This document shows positions 1 to 6,193 of a DNA stretch of 11,207 bases, one piece after another (positions within the stretch are counted from its first letter, which is position 1; each line of letters begins with the position of its first letter). The notes under the pieces were generated by a model that saw only the letters and a program-made list of their open reading frames with translations, was not told the DNA's origin and searched no databases. This DNA is from Betaproteobacteria bacterium (lineage in GTDB: Bacteria; Pseudomonadota; Gammaproteobacteria; Burkholderiales; Burkholderiaceae_C): contig JANXLW010000056.1 in the NCBI GenBank assembly GCA_025354965.1, forward strand, positions 1-11,207, in the 5' to 3' direction. Position numbers and translations under genes: made by a program.

Positions 1-964
1 AGGCTTCGGCCGGCGCGATGATGTAATAAACCGGAATTGACAGCTCGGTACGCGGCAAGGAAATGGACACCAGTTTGGCGCCCAGTTTTTCGTATTCCTT
101 CAGGGCGCCATCCACGGCAGCGCGCACATCTGTGGCCAAACCTTCACCAAAAAACTCTTTCGGTACGCCAACGCGCAACCCTTGCACAGAATCATCCAGC
201 GATCGGGTGAAATTTTCCGCTGGCAGATCGAGCGAAGTGGAATCGCGGTCCAGGTCAGGCCCGCACATGGCTGACAGTAGCAAAGCACAGTCCTCAGCGC
301 TACGCGCCAGCGGTCCGGCCTGATCCAGGCTGGAAGCAAACGCCACCATGCCATAGCGGGAAGTGCGACCATAAGTCGGTTTGATGCCAGTGACGCCGCA
401 AAACGACGCCGGCTGGCGAATCGAACCACCGGTATCGGTGCCCGTCGCGGCCGGCACCAGTCGCGCTGCCACAGCCGCTGCGCTGCCACCCGATGAGCCG
501 CCCGGCGTGCGGGTGCGATCCCACGGATTTTTGACGTTGCCGAAGGCCGAGTTTTCGTTCGCTGAACCCATGGCAAATTCGTCGCAATTGAGCTTGCCCA
601 GGGTCACCACGCCCTGCTGGGCCAGCTTGGCCACCACCGTCGCATCAAAAGGTGAACGGTAGTCAGCCAGCATTTTGGAGCCTGCGGTTGAGACGAAATC
701 TTTAGTGACAAAAATATCTTTGTGCGCAATGGGGACACCCAGTAGCACGGCACCCGCAGTACCCGCTGCCAGAGCCCGATCGGCAACTCGCGCTTGCTCC
801 AATGTCACCTCTTCGTTGATGTCAAGAAATGCACCCAATGACACATTGGCCCGGGCCCGAGCCAGAAAATGTTGTGCCGTCTCAACGGCCGAGACTTTGC
901 GCGAGCGCAACTGGTTGGCCAATTCGGTCAGGCTCAGGTCATGTAGTGCAGATGAGTTTTTCAT
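1..964 (-). CDS. gatA: Glutamyl-tRNA(Gln)/aspartyl-tRNA(Asn) amidotransferase subunit A (3' end outside window)
   Basis: Catalytic amidase subunit of GatCAB. It releases ammonia from glutamine, which GatB uses to amidate Glu-tRNA(Gln) or Asp-tRNA(Asn) in the cytoplasm. The 321 codons present run from ATG (complement of 962-964) to the window edge without a stop; full-length GatA is near 490 residues, so about one third is missing. The amidase-signature triad is complete: Lys82 in PIAHKDIF, cis-Ser157 in TPGGSSGGSAAA, and nucleophile Ser181 in GTDTGGSIRQP. The 75- and 24-residue spacings equal those of the well-studied S. aureus enzyme (K79, S154, S178). It lies 64 bases after gatC on the same strand, so co-transcription is likely, and gatB is expected beyond position 1. 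No good Shine-Dalgarno sequence precedes the ATG. Identity is secure; which tRNA is the substrate cannot be told from this gene. Confidence 0.97.
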   Translation of the reverse strand, partial: MKNSSALHDLSLTELANQLRSRKVSAVETAQHFLARARANVSLGAFLDINEEVTLEQARVADRALAAGTAGAVLLGVPIAHKDIFVTKDFVSTAGSKMLADYRSPFDATVVAKLAQQGVVTLGKLNCDEFAMGSANENSAFGNVKNPWDRTRTPGGSSGGSAAAVAARLVPAATGTDTGGSIRQPASFCGVTGIKPTYGRTSRYGMVAFASSLDQAGPLARSAEDCALLLSAMCGPDLDRDSTSLDLPAENFTRSLDDSVQGLRVGVPKEFFGEGLATDVRAAVDGALKEYEKLGAKLVSISLPRTELSIPVYYIIAPAEA

Positions 965-1028
965 GTTTATTTTTAGGACACGCGGTGGCTGGGCACTGCG
1001 GGTAAATTCTGTCTGCGCCTGAATGCAA

Positions 1029-1328
1029 TTACTCAATCACCTTCGGAACCAGAAACAAGCCAAGCTCGACGGCCGGAGCGTTGCGTTGATTCGCCTCCCG
1101 GTTATTGGGCTCACTGACACTGTCCTCGCGCAAACGCAAAGTTATGTCCTGAATGGTCGCCATTGGGTGCTCCAGCGGTGTCACGCCGCTGGTGTCAATG
1201 GCGCGCATTTTTTCGACCAAATCGAAGAAACCATTGATTTGCGTCAGCATGCGCTCACTCTCAAGTGGCTTCAGTTCCAGTCGCGCCAGATTGGCAATAC
1301 GGGCGATGTCGGAAGATGTCAGGGACAT
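1029..1328 (-). CDS. gatC: Glutamyl-tRNA(Gln)/aspartyl-tRNA(Asn) amidotransferase subunit C
   Basis: Small subunit that wraps around and stabilises the GatA-GatB interface in the GatCAB complex. The 99-residue product has the family's usual size. It begins MSLTSSDIARIANLARLEL, the conserved N-terminal helix, and carries the GVTPLEHP segment in the middle that is typical of GatC. The frame stays open 50 codons further upstream (to 1478), but that extension is basic, has no family similarity I recognise, and would run through the promoter region, so I chose the internal ATG at 1326-1328. There is no clear Shine-Dalgarno sequence before it. First gene of the gatCA(B) operon, divergent from mreB. 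Confidence 0.95.
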   Translation of the reverse strand: MSLTSSDIARIANLARLELKPLESERMLTQINGFFDLVEKMRAIDTSGVTPLEHPMATIQDITLRLREDSVSEPNNREANQRNAPAVELGLFLVPKVIE

Positions 1329-1353
1329 AAAGTATTTTCGCTGGAAACTGGAT

Positions 1354-1381
1354 GTAATACACCTTGTGAGAGGCGGCGCAA
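1354..1381 (-). promoter_or_regulatory. Candidate sigma-70 promoter for gatCA(B)
   Basis: On the minus strand TTGCGC (1381-1376) is followed after 16 bases by TATTAC (1359-1354), about 25 bases before the gatC ATG. Each box matches four of six consensus positions. This is a pattern match only. It is placed sensibly for a short gatC leader, and no better pair was seen between gatC and mreB on this strand. Confidence 0.35.
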
Positions 1382-1382
1382 G

Positions 1383-1412
1383 CTGAATTTTAGACGGGGG
1401 ATGGAGTATTAT
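1383..1412 (+). promoter_or_regulatory. Candidate sigma-70 promoter for mreBCD-mrdA
   Basis: TATTAT at 1407-1412 is a good -10 match (five of six). The best -35 candidate is the weak CTGAAT at 1383-1388 with an 18-base spacer. It would give an mreB leader of roughly 105 bases. A second, poorer -10 candidate, TATACA at 1459-1464, has no convincing -35 box. Both are by-eye matches. Confidence 0.3.
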
Positions 1413-1431
1413 CCTGCCTTTGGCTTGATGG

Positions 1432-1450
1432 CTGCGGCACCGCAGTTTTT
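1432..1450 (+). terminator. Terminator-like hairpin in the mreB leader (possible attenuator)
   Basis: CTGCG (1432-1436), loop GCAC, CGCAG (1441-1445), followed directly by five T (1446-1450). It could also be read as CTGCGG/CCGCAG with a two-base gap, that is, a near-perfect palindrome. It lies between the candidate promoter at 1383-1412 and the mreB start. It could be an attenuator, a weak terminator of upstream readthrough, or an operator half-site pair. The stem is short, so the role is uncertain. Confidence 0.35.
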
Positions 1451-1510
1451 GCCGGAAATATACAGAAACAGACAACATGGTGATGGCGGACCGAAGCGCC
1501 TGCCGTGCCC

Positions 1511-1516
1511 GAGAGG
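1511..1516 (+). promoter_or_regulatory. Ribosome binding site deciding the mreB start
   Basis: GAGAGG lies seven bases before the ATG at 1524. This supports the 347-residue MreB start over the much longer upstream-open frame that begins at 1023. Confidence 0.75.
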
Positions 1517-1523
1517 ATTTTTA

Positions 1524-2567
1524 ATGTTTGGAGCATTCCGTCAGTACTTTTCTACTGATCTGGCGATTGACCTTGGTACCGCCAACACCTTGATTTACGT
1601 ACGCGACAAGGGCATTGTGCTGGACGAGCCGTCGGTGGTTGCGATTCGCCACGAGGGCGGCCCGCAAGGCAAGAAGACGATTCAGGCGGTCGGCAAGGAA
1701 GCCAAAGCCATGCTGGGCAAAGTACCCGGCAATATCGAAGCCATACGCCCCATGAAGGACGGTGTAATTGCCGATTTCACCGTCACTGAGCAAATGCTCA
1801 AGCAGTTTATCAAAATGGTGCATCCACGCTCCATTTTTCGCCCCAGCCCGCGCATCATCATTTGCGTGCCTTGTGGTTCCACCCAGGTCGAGCGCCGCGC
1901 CATTCGCGAGTCGGCCCTGGGCGCCGGTGCCAGCGACGTTTACCTGATTGAAGAACCGATGGCGGCCGCCATTGGCGCGGGTTTGCCGGTCAGCGAGGCC
2001 AGCGGCTCGATGGTGGTGGACATTGGTGGCGGTACCACTGAAGTCGGCGTGATTTCGCTTGGCGGCATGGTGTACAAGGGTAGTGTGCGCGTTGGTGGCG
2101 ACAAATTTGATGAAGCCATCATCAACTACATCCGTCGCAACTACGGAATGCTCATTGGGGAACCGACAGCCGAGTCGATCAAGAAAAAAATTGGCTCCGC
2201 TTTTCCGGGTAGTGAAGTACGCGAGATGGAAGTCCGTGGCCGCAACCTGTCTGAGGGTGTGCCGCGCAGCTTCACCATCTCCAGCAACGAAATTCTGGAA
2301 GCACTTACCGACCCGCTCAACAACATCGTGTCGGCGGTTAAAAATGCACTCGAGCAGACACCTCCCGAGTTGGGGGCAGACATTGCAGACCGCGGCATGA
2401 TGCTCACTGGCGGCGGCGCGCTATTGCGCGACATGGACCGCTTGTTGGCAGAAGAAACCGGCCTGCCGGTGTTGGTGGCGGAAGACCCGCTGACCTGTGT
2501 GGTGCGGGGTTGTGGCATCGCGCTGGAGCGGATGGAGCGTCTGGGCTCCATTTTCACCAGCGAATAA
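1524..2567 (+). CDS. mreB: Rod shape-determining actin homologue MreB
   Basis: Bacterial actin that forms membrane-bound ATP-dependent filaments and guides lateral peptidoglycan synthesis with MreC, MreD, RodZ, RodA and PBP2. The product is 347 residues, the usual MreB length. Phosphate-1 motif is DLAIDLGTANT (12-22). Residues 163-171 hold the phosphate-2 motif MVVDIGGGT with Asp166. Residues 292-299 give the adenosine motif MMLTGGGA. The connecting IEEPMAAAIGAGLPV stretch is also typical. The reading frame is open back to 1023, but that extension lies antisense to gatC and has no MreB similarity; the ATG at 1524 has a good ribosome binding site and yields the normal N-terminus MFGAFRQYFS. 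First gene of mreBCD-mrdA. Confidence 0.98.
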   Translation: MFGAFRQYFSTDLAIDLGTANTLIYVRDKGIVLDEPSVVAIRHEGGPQGKKTIQAVGKEAKAMLGKVPGNIEAIRPMKDGVIADFTVTEQMLKQFIKMVHPRSIFRPSPRIIICVPCGSTQVERRAIRESALGAGASDVYLIEEPMAAAIGAGLPVSEASGSMVVDIGGGTTEVGVISLGGMVYKGSVRVGGDKFDEAIINYIRRNYGMLIGEPTAESIKKKIGSAFPGSEVREMEVRGRNLSEGVPRSFTISSNEILEALTDPLNNIVSAVKNALEQTPPELGADIADRGMMLTGGGALLRDMDRLLAEETGLPVLVAEDPLTCVVRGCGIALERMERLGSIFTSE

Positions 2568-2585
2568 TATTTCACGGGTGCAGCG

Positions 2586-3506
2586 ATGCCACTTGGTACG
2601 CTGGACGGTACTCCTCCCCCCTTCTTCCGACAGGGCCCATCGGCGCTGTCCAAGCTCACGTTTTTCAGCGCGCTGGCCCTGTTCCTGATGTTGGCCGATG
2701 CTCGCTTCGAGCTTGCAAAGCCCTTGCGCGTGGCAGTGGCGACCGTGTTGTACCCGGCCCAATGGCTGGCACTTAAACCGGTTTTGTGGGCCCAGGGCGG
2801 CGCCACCTATTTCGAATCGCTCAAGGCGTCGCAGGCCAGCGAAGCAGCGACCCATCGCAAGCTGACTCTGCAATCTCAACGCGCCAATCAGGTGGAGCAG
2901 CTGGTGCTTGAGAATTCGCGTCTGCGCCAGTTACTGAACTTGCGCGACCGACTGACGACGCCAACGCAAGCGGCGCAGGTGCTGTATGACGCAGCCGATC
3001 CATACACCCGCAAAGTCATCATCGACCGCGGCTTGTTGGACGGCGTGCTGGCCGGCTCCCCAGTGCTGGATGAAACCGGTGTGCTGGGACAGGTTACACG
3101 GGTCTACCCGATGGTGAGCGAAGTAACGCTGGTGACGGACCGGGACCAGGCCATTCCTGTACTCAATGCCCGCACCGGGGCGCGGGGCGTCGCCTTTGGC
3201 GACCCGGCAGCGCGCGCCAGCACCATGGAACTGCGCTTCATGGCAGCCAACGCGGATGTGCAAAGTGGCGACCTGCTGACCACCAGCGGCGTTGACGGTG
3301 TCTATCCAGCGGGCTTGCCGGTGGCCAAGGTCGAGAAAGTTGAACGACGAGTCGACTCAGCCTTCGCCCGAATCAGCTGTCTGCCGCTGGCTCTGGTCGC
3401 AGGTGTCGGGCCGGTGATGGTGCTGCAACCTGTGAATACCCAGATTGCACCCCGACCGGCTGTCGAAGCGCCGCCCGGTCCGGTCAAAAAAGGGCTCAAA
3501 AAATGA
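2586..3506 (+). CDS. mreC: Rod shape-determining protein MreC
   Basis: Bitopic inner-membrane protein whose periplasmic part binds and activates PBP2 and links it to MreB. The product is 306 residues. A short cytoplasmic tail with PPPFFRQGPSAL precedes one membrane segment at about 22-38. A coiled-coil-like heptad region (about 77-119, ending ENSRLRQLLNL) follows, then the beta-rich MreC domain to about 278, including GDLLTTSGVDGVYPAGLPV. The C-terminal tail is Pro/Lys rich (APPGPVKKGLKK). It starts 18 bases after mreB, and its stop TGA overlaps the mreD start (ATGA, 3503-3506), so coupled translation is likely. The ribosome binding site is weak (CGGGTG region). The PPPFF N-terminus supports this start. 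Confidence 0.97.
   Translation: MPLGTLDGTPPPFFRQGPSALSKLTFFSALALFLMLADARFELAKPLRVAVATVLYPAQWLALKPVLWAQGGATYFESLKASQASEAATHRKLTLQSQRANQVEQLVLENSRLRQLLNLRDRLTTPTQAAQVLYDAADPYTRKVIIDRGLLDGVLAGSPVLDETGVLGQVTRVYPMVSEVTLVTDRDQAIPVLNARTGARGVAFGDPAARASTMELRFMAANADVQSGDLLTTSGVDGVYPAGLPVAKVEKVERRVDSAFARISCLPLALVAGVGPVMVLQPVNTQIAPRPAVEAPPGPVKKGLKK
3491..3494 (+). promoter_or_regulatory. Ribosome binding site for mreD
   Basis: AGGG inside the end of mreC, eight bases before the ATG at 3503. It favours 3503 over the second in-frame ATG at 3509, although the two differ by only two residues. Confidence 0.5.
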
Positions 3507-4033
3507 TCATGCGCCCGGGCCATCAGCTACTGCTGCCGGCCAATCCAATGTTCATCTGGGGCACTTTGTTGGCGGCCCTGGGCCTGAACATGTTGCAGAA
3601 TATTGGCTTGCTGGGTCGTGCCGCCTGGATGGCTGATTTCTTGGCTCTGGTATTGGTATTCTGGAGTATTCATCAACCGCAACGCATCGGCATTGGTGTC
3701 GCCTTTGTGTTCGGCATATTCATCGACGTGCATCAGGGTGCCATGCTGGGACAACATGCACTTAGTTACACGGTGCTGAGCTTTTTGGCGATTGCCATTC
3801 ACCGGCGCCTGCTGTGGTTCAGTGTGCCGTCGCAGGCCTTTCAAGTGCTGCCGCTGTTTGCCGCTTCTCACGCCATTGAGTTGAGTGTTCGCATGATGGC
3901 GGGCGGCGCCTTCCCGGGCTACCTGCTGCTGCTGTCTCCCGTCATTGAATCCCTGCTGTGGCCGGTGGTGAGCGTAATCTTGCTGATGCCGCAAAGAAGA
4001 ACGCCCAATCCTGACGCGCACCGACCCCTTTAA
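3503..4033 (+). CDS. mreD: Rod shape-determining membrane protein MreD
   Basis: Integral inner-membrane partner of MreC in the elongasome. The product is 176 residues, close to the usual 160-180. It is almost entirely hydrophobic, with about five or six membrane segments (roughly 15-35, 43-57, 62-80, 85-100, 108-125, 135-162). The family's characteristic segment FGIFIDVHQGAMLGQHAL is at 70-87, with the central Asp75 and LGxHAL. Gene order between mreC and mrdA supports the call. It overlaps mreC by 4 bases and ends 21 bases before mrdA. MreD sequences are poorly conserved, so the call leans on context as well as the motif. Confidence 0.95.
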   Translation: MIMRPGHQLLLPANPMFIWGTLLAALGLNMLQNIGLLGRAAWMADFLALVLVFWSIHQPQRIGIGVAFVFGIFIDVHQGAMLGQHALSYTVLSFLAIAIHRRLLWFSVPSQAFQVLPLFAASHAIELSVRMMAGGAFPGYLLLLSPVIESLLWPVVSVILLMPQRRTPNPDAHRPL

Positions 4034-4054
4034 AAATTCATTCCTCCCGTTTTC

Positions 4055-6004
4055 ATGACCGAACTGCGCAATGTTCAAGCCGACCTGTCCCGCTTTCGGG
4101 CACGGGTTCTGGTGGCCAGCATCGCCGTCGTGGTCTGCTTTTCATTGGTTGCCGCGCGGCTGGCGTACCTGCAAATTGTGCGTCACGACGACTTGCTGGA
4201 ACAAGCCGAAAACAACCGCACGGCGATTGTTCCAGTGGTGCCAAACCGGGGCCTCATCCTGGACCGCAATGGCATTGTGCTGGCCAGCAACTACTCGGCC
4301 TATACGCTCGAAGTCACACCCTCCAAAATTGCCAACCTGGAACAGACGCTTGACGAGTTGTCCCAAGTGATGGAGATCGCAACGCGTGATCGGCGTCGCT
4401 TCAAAAAGCTGCTGGAGGAATCCAAAAGCTTCGAGTCGCTGCCTCTGCTCACCCGGCTGAGCGATGAAGAGGTGGCAAAATTTGCCGCGCAACGCTTTCG
4501 CTTTCCCGGCGTCGACATCAAAGCCAGGCTGTTTCGAAACTATCCCTATGGGGAACTGGCAAGCCATGTCATCGGCTACATCGGTCGCATCAACCCGGCC
4601 GAGAAGGAGACGCTCGACGATTCCGAAGACCAGGCCAATTACCGTGGCACGGAATACATCGGCAAACTCGGCGTCGAGCAAAGTTTTGAGAACCAGTTGC
4701 ACGGTATCACCGGGGTCGAATCGGTGGAGACATCGGCCGGCGGACGTGCCATGCGCAAGTTGGCCAGCAGCCCGGCCACGCCCGGCAACACGGTGCGGCT
4801 GTCGATCGACATCAAGCTGCAAAATCTTATCGAGGAGCTGTTTGGCGAGCGCCGTGGCGCATTGGTAGCAATCGACCCGAAGACCGGAGAGATACTGGCG
4901 TTTGTCAGCAAGCCGACCTTCGATCCAAATCAGTTTGTCGAAGGCATCGACAGCGACAACTGGAAGGCGCTCAACGAATCGCCCGACAAGCCCCTGCTCA
5001 ACCGTGCCCTGCGCGGCACTTATCCGCCCGGATCCACCTACAAACCCTTCATGGCACTGGCGGCGCTGGAGACCGGGGCGCGCACACCCGAGCAGTCGAT
5101 TTCCGATCCCGGCTTTTTCATGTTCGGCAACCACCGTTTCCGGGACGACAAGGAAGGTGGTCACGGCATGGTCAATATGTACCGTTCCATCGTCCAGTCC
5201 TGCGACACCTACTACTACATACTGGCCAACGACCTCGGGGTGGACACCATTCATGATCAGATGCAACGCTTTGGATTTGGCGAGCTGACCGGCATCGATA
5301 TTTTTGGCGAAGTGCGCGGCCTGTTGCCCTCCACCGCCTGGAAACGCAAAGCCTACAAGCGCGCCGACCAGCAAAAATGGTATGCCGGTGAGACCATCTC
5401 GCTGGGCATCGGCCAGGGCTACAACAACTTCACCATGCTGCAACTGGCGTCAGCCACAGCCACACTGGCCAATGACGGCGTCAAGATGAAGCCACATCTG
5501 GTGAAGGAAGTGGTCGACATCCTGACACATGCCCCGACCGCCACCACGCGCGAAGCGATGGGTGAGGTAATTGCCAAAGCCGAACATATTGCCATCATCA
5601 AGAGTGCGCTGGTAGGTGTCAACATTGAAGGAACATCGGCCTCTGCCTTTCGCGGTGCCGGCTACACCAGCGGCGGCAAGACTGGTACCGCACAGGTTGT
5701 TCAAATCAAGCAGAATGAAAAGTACTCGGCCTCCAAAACGGAAGAACGTTTTCGCGACCATGCACTATTTACTGCGTTTGCGCCGGCGGATGATCCGAAA
5801 ATCGCACTCGCCATGGTGGTCGAAAACGCCGGTTTTGGTTCCCAGAATGCGGCCCCGATAGCGAGGCGCATTTTTGACTATTGGCTGCTGGGACAGTACC
5901 CGAGTATGGAAGACATTGAGGCAGTGCAAAAGGCGCAGGCACCAGCGCCGATCGGCAAACCGCGCACCGTTGCCGAAGTGGCCTGGCCGCCCGAGGCCCG
6001 CTAA
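4055..6004 (+). CDS. mrdA: Penicillin-binding protein 2, elongation-specific D,D-transpeptidase
   Basis: Class B PBP that cross-links lateral-wall peptidoglycan with the glycosyltransferase RodA. The product is 649 residues (E. coli PBP2 is 633). One N-terminal membrane anchor is at about 15-36, the pedestal/dimer domain at about 60-240, and the transpeptidase domain at about 260-620. All three penicillin-binding motifs are intact: Ser327-Thr-Tyr-Lys330 (PPGSTYKPF), Ser382-Cys-Asp384, and Lys542-Thr-Gly-Thr (GGKTGTAQ). It is last in the mreBCD-mrdA run and is followed 17 bases later by a strong terminator. The ATG at 4055 has no Shine-Dalgarno sequence; the leader instead reads CCTCCC. Translation may depend on coupling or an unstructured leader. 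Identity is secure; only the initiation mode is odd. Confidence 0.98.
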   Translation: MTELRNVQADLSRFRARVLVASIAVVVCFSLVAARLAYLQIVRHDDLLEQAENNRTAIVPVVPNRGLILDRNGIVLASNYSAYTLEVTPSKIANLEQTLDELSQVMEIATRDRRRFKKLLEESKSFESLPLLTRLSDEEVAKFAAQRFRFPGVDIKARLFRNYPYGELASHVIGYIGRINPAEKETLDDSEDQANYRGTEYIGKLGVEQSFENQLHGITGVESVETSAGGRAMRKLASSPATPGNTVRLSIDIKLQNLIEELFGERRGALVAIDPKTGEILAFVSKPTFDPNQFVEGIDSDNWKALNESPDKPLLNRALRGTYPPGSTYKPFMALAALETGARTPEQSISDPGFFMFGNHRFRDDKEGGHGMVNMYRSIVQSCDTYYYILANDLGVDTIHDQMQRFGFGELTGIDIFGEVRGLLPSTAWKRKAYKRADQQKWYAGETISLGIGQGYNNFTMLQLASATATLANDGVKMKPHLVKEVVDILTHAPTATTREAMGEVIAKAEHIAIIKSALVGVNIEGTSASAFRGAGYTSGGKTGTAQVVQIKQNEKYSASKTEERFRDHALFTAFAPADDPKIALAMVVENAGFGSQNAAPIARRIFDYWLLGQYPSMEDIEAVQKAQAPAPIGKPRTVAEVAWPPEAR

Positions 6005-6021
6005 CAGCATTCACAGCATTA

Positions 6022-6050
6022 AAAAAGCACCACGGATGGCGGTGCTTTTT
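6022..6050. terminator. Bidirectional rho-independent terminator between mrdA and the GMC oxidoreductase gene
   Basis: AAAAAGCACC (6022-6031) pairs with GGTGCTTTTT (6041-6050) around a nine-base loop. Read on the plus strand it has a GC stem followed by T5. Read on the minus strand it has a T6 tract. It therefore can end both the convergent mre-mrd transcript and the crotonase/GMC transcript. Confidence 0.85.
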
Positions 6051-6107
6051 CCTGTCTTCTTATTTCACTCAATCGCCCACAAGGGTTGTCTCCAGGGCCT
6101 TTCTCCT

Positions 6108-6132
6108 TCAACCGGCTTTTTGGGCCGGTTGA
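6108..6132. repeat. Perfect 9-bp inverted repeat (hairpin) in the convergent intergenic region
   Basis: TCAACCGGC (6108-6116) and GCCGGTTGA (6124-6132) are exact reverse complements separated by seven bases (TTTTTGG). There is no T tract after the stem on either strand, so it is not a standard intrinsic terminator. It may be a transcript-stabilising 3' hairpin of the GMC mRNA, a REP-like element or a protein-binding site. Confidence 0.6.
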
Positions 6133-6137
6133 CGATT

Positions 6138-6155
6138 GGCGCAAATGTACGCGCC
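6138..6155. repeat. Short inverted repeat beside the 9-bp hairpin
   Basis: GGCGC (6138-6142) and GCGCC (6151-6155) flank an eight-base loop. It lies five bases from the larger hairpin and 38 bases beyond the GMC stop codon. A five-base stem alone is weak evidence; its interest is the tandem placement. Confidence 0.35.
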
Positions 6156-6193
6156 TAAAGGTGTTACAACATCGGGATTTACCCTTTCCAGAC

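Noticed and set aside
100..1022. Several open frames overlapping gatA in other frames on both strands
   Set aside because: gatA is a continuous frame with the full amidase triad; the others show no domain and are composition shadows.
1329..1478. A 50-codon upstream extension of GatC
   Set aside because: No family character; it crosses the probable promoter region, and the internal Met gives the standard 99-residue GatC.
1023..1523. An in-frame 167-codon N-terminal extension of MreB
   Set aside because: It runs antisense to gatC, lacks MreB similarity, and the normal 347-residue start at 1524 has a good ribosome binding site.
2141..2879. Two overlapping minus-strand frames (221 and 152 codons) across the mreB-mreC junction
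   Set aside because: They overlap two well-supported genes and have low-complexity, domain-free translations.
4142..5443. A 433-codon open frame antisense to mrdA
   Set aside because: It lies wholly inside a gene with all PBP2 motifs intact. Long antisense frames are common in GC-rich codon-biased DNA, and its translation shows no recognisable domain.
6004..6021. Direct repeat ACAGCATT after the mrdA stop
   Set aside because: Two eight-base copies nine bases apart with no associated mobile element; chance is sufficient.
6051..6193. A riboswitch in the mrdA-GMC intergenic region
   Set aside because: The region lies at the 3' side of both flanking genes, and the hairpin loops (TTTTTGG, AAATGTAC) match no riboswitch motif I know, such as the ACGR loops of guanidine-II.
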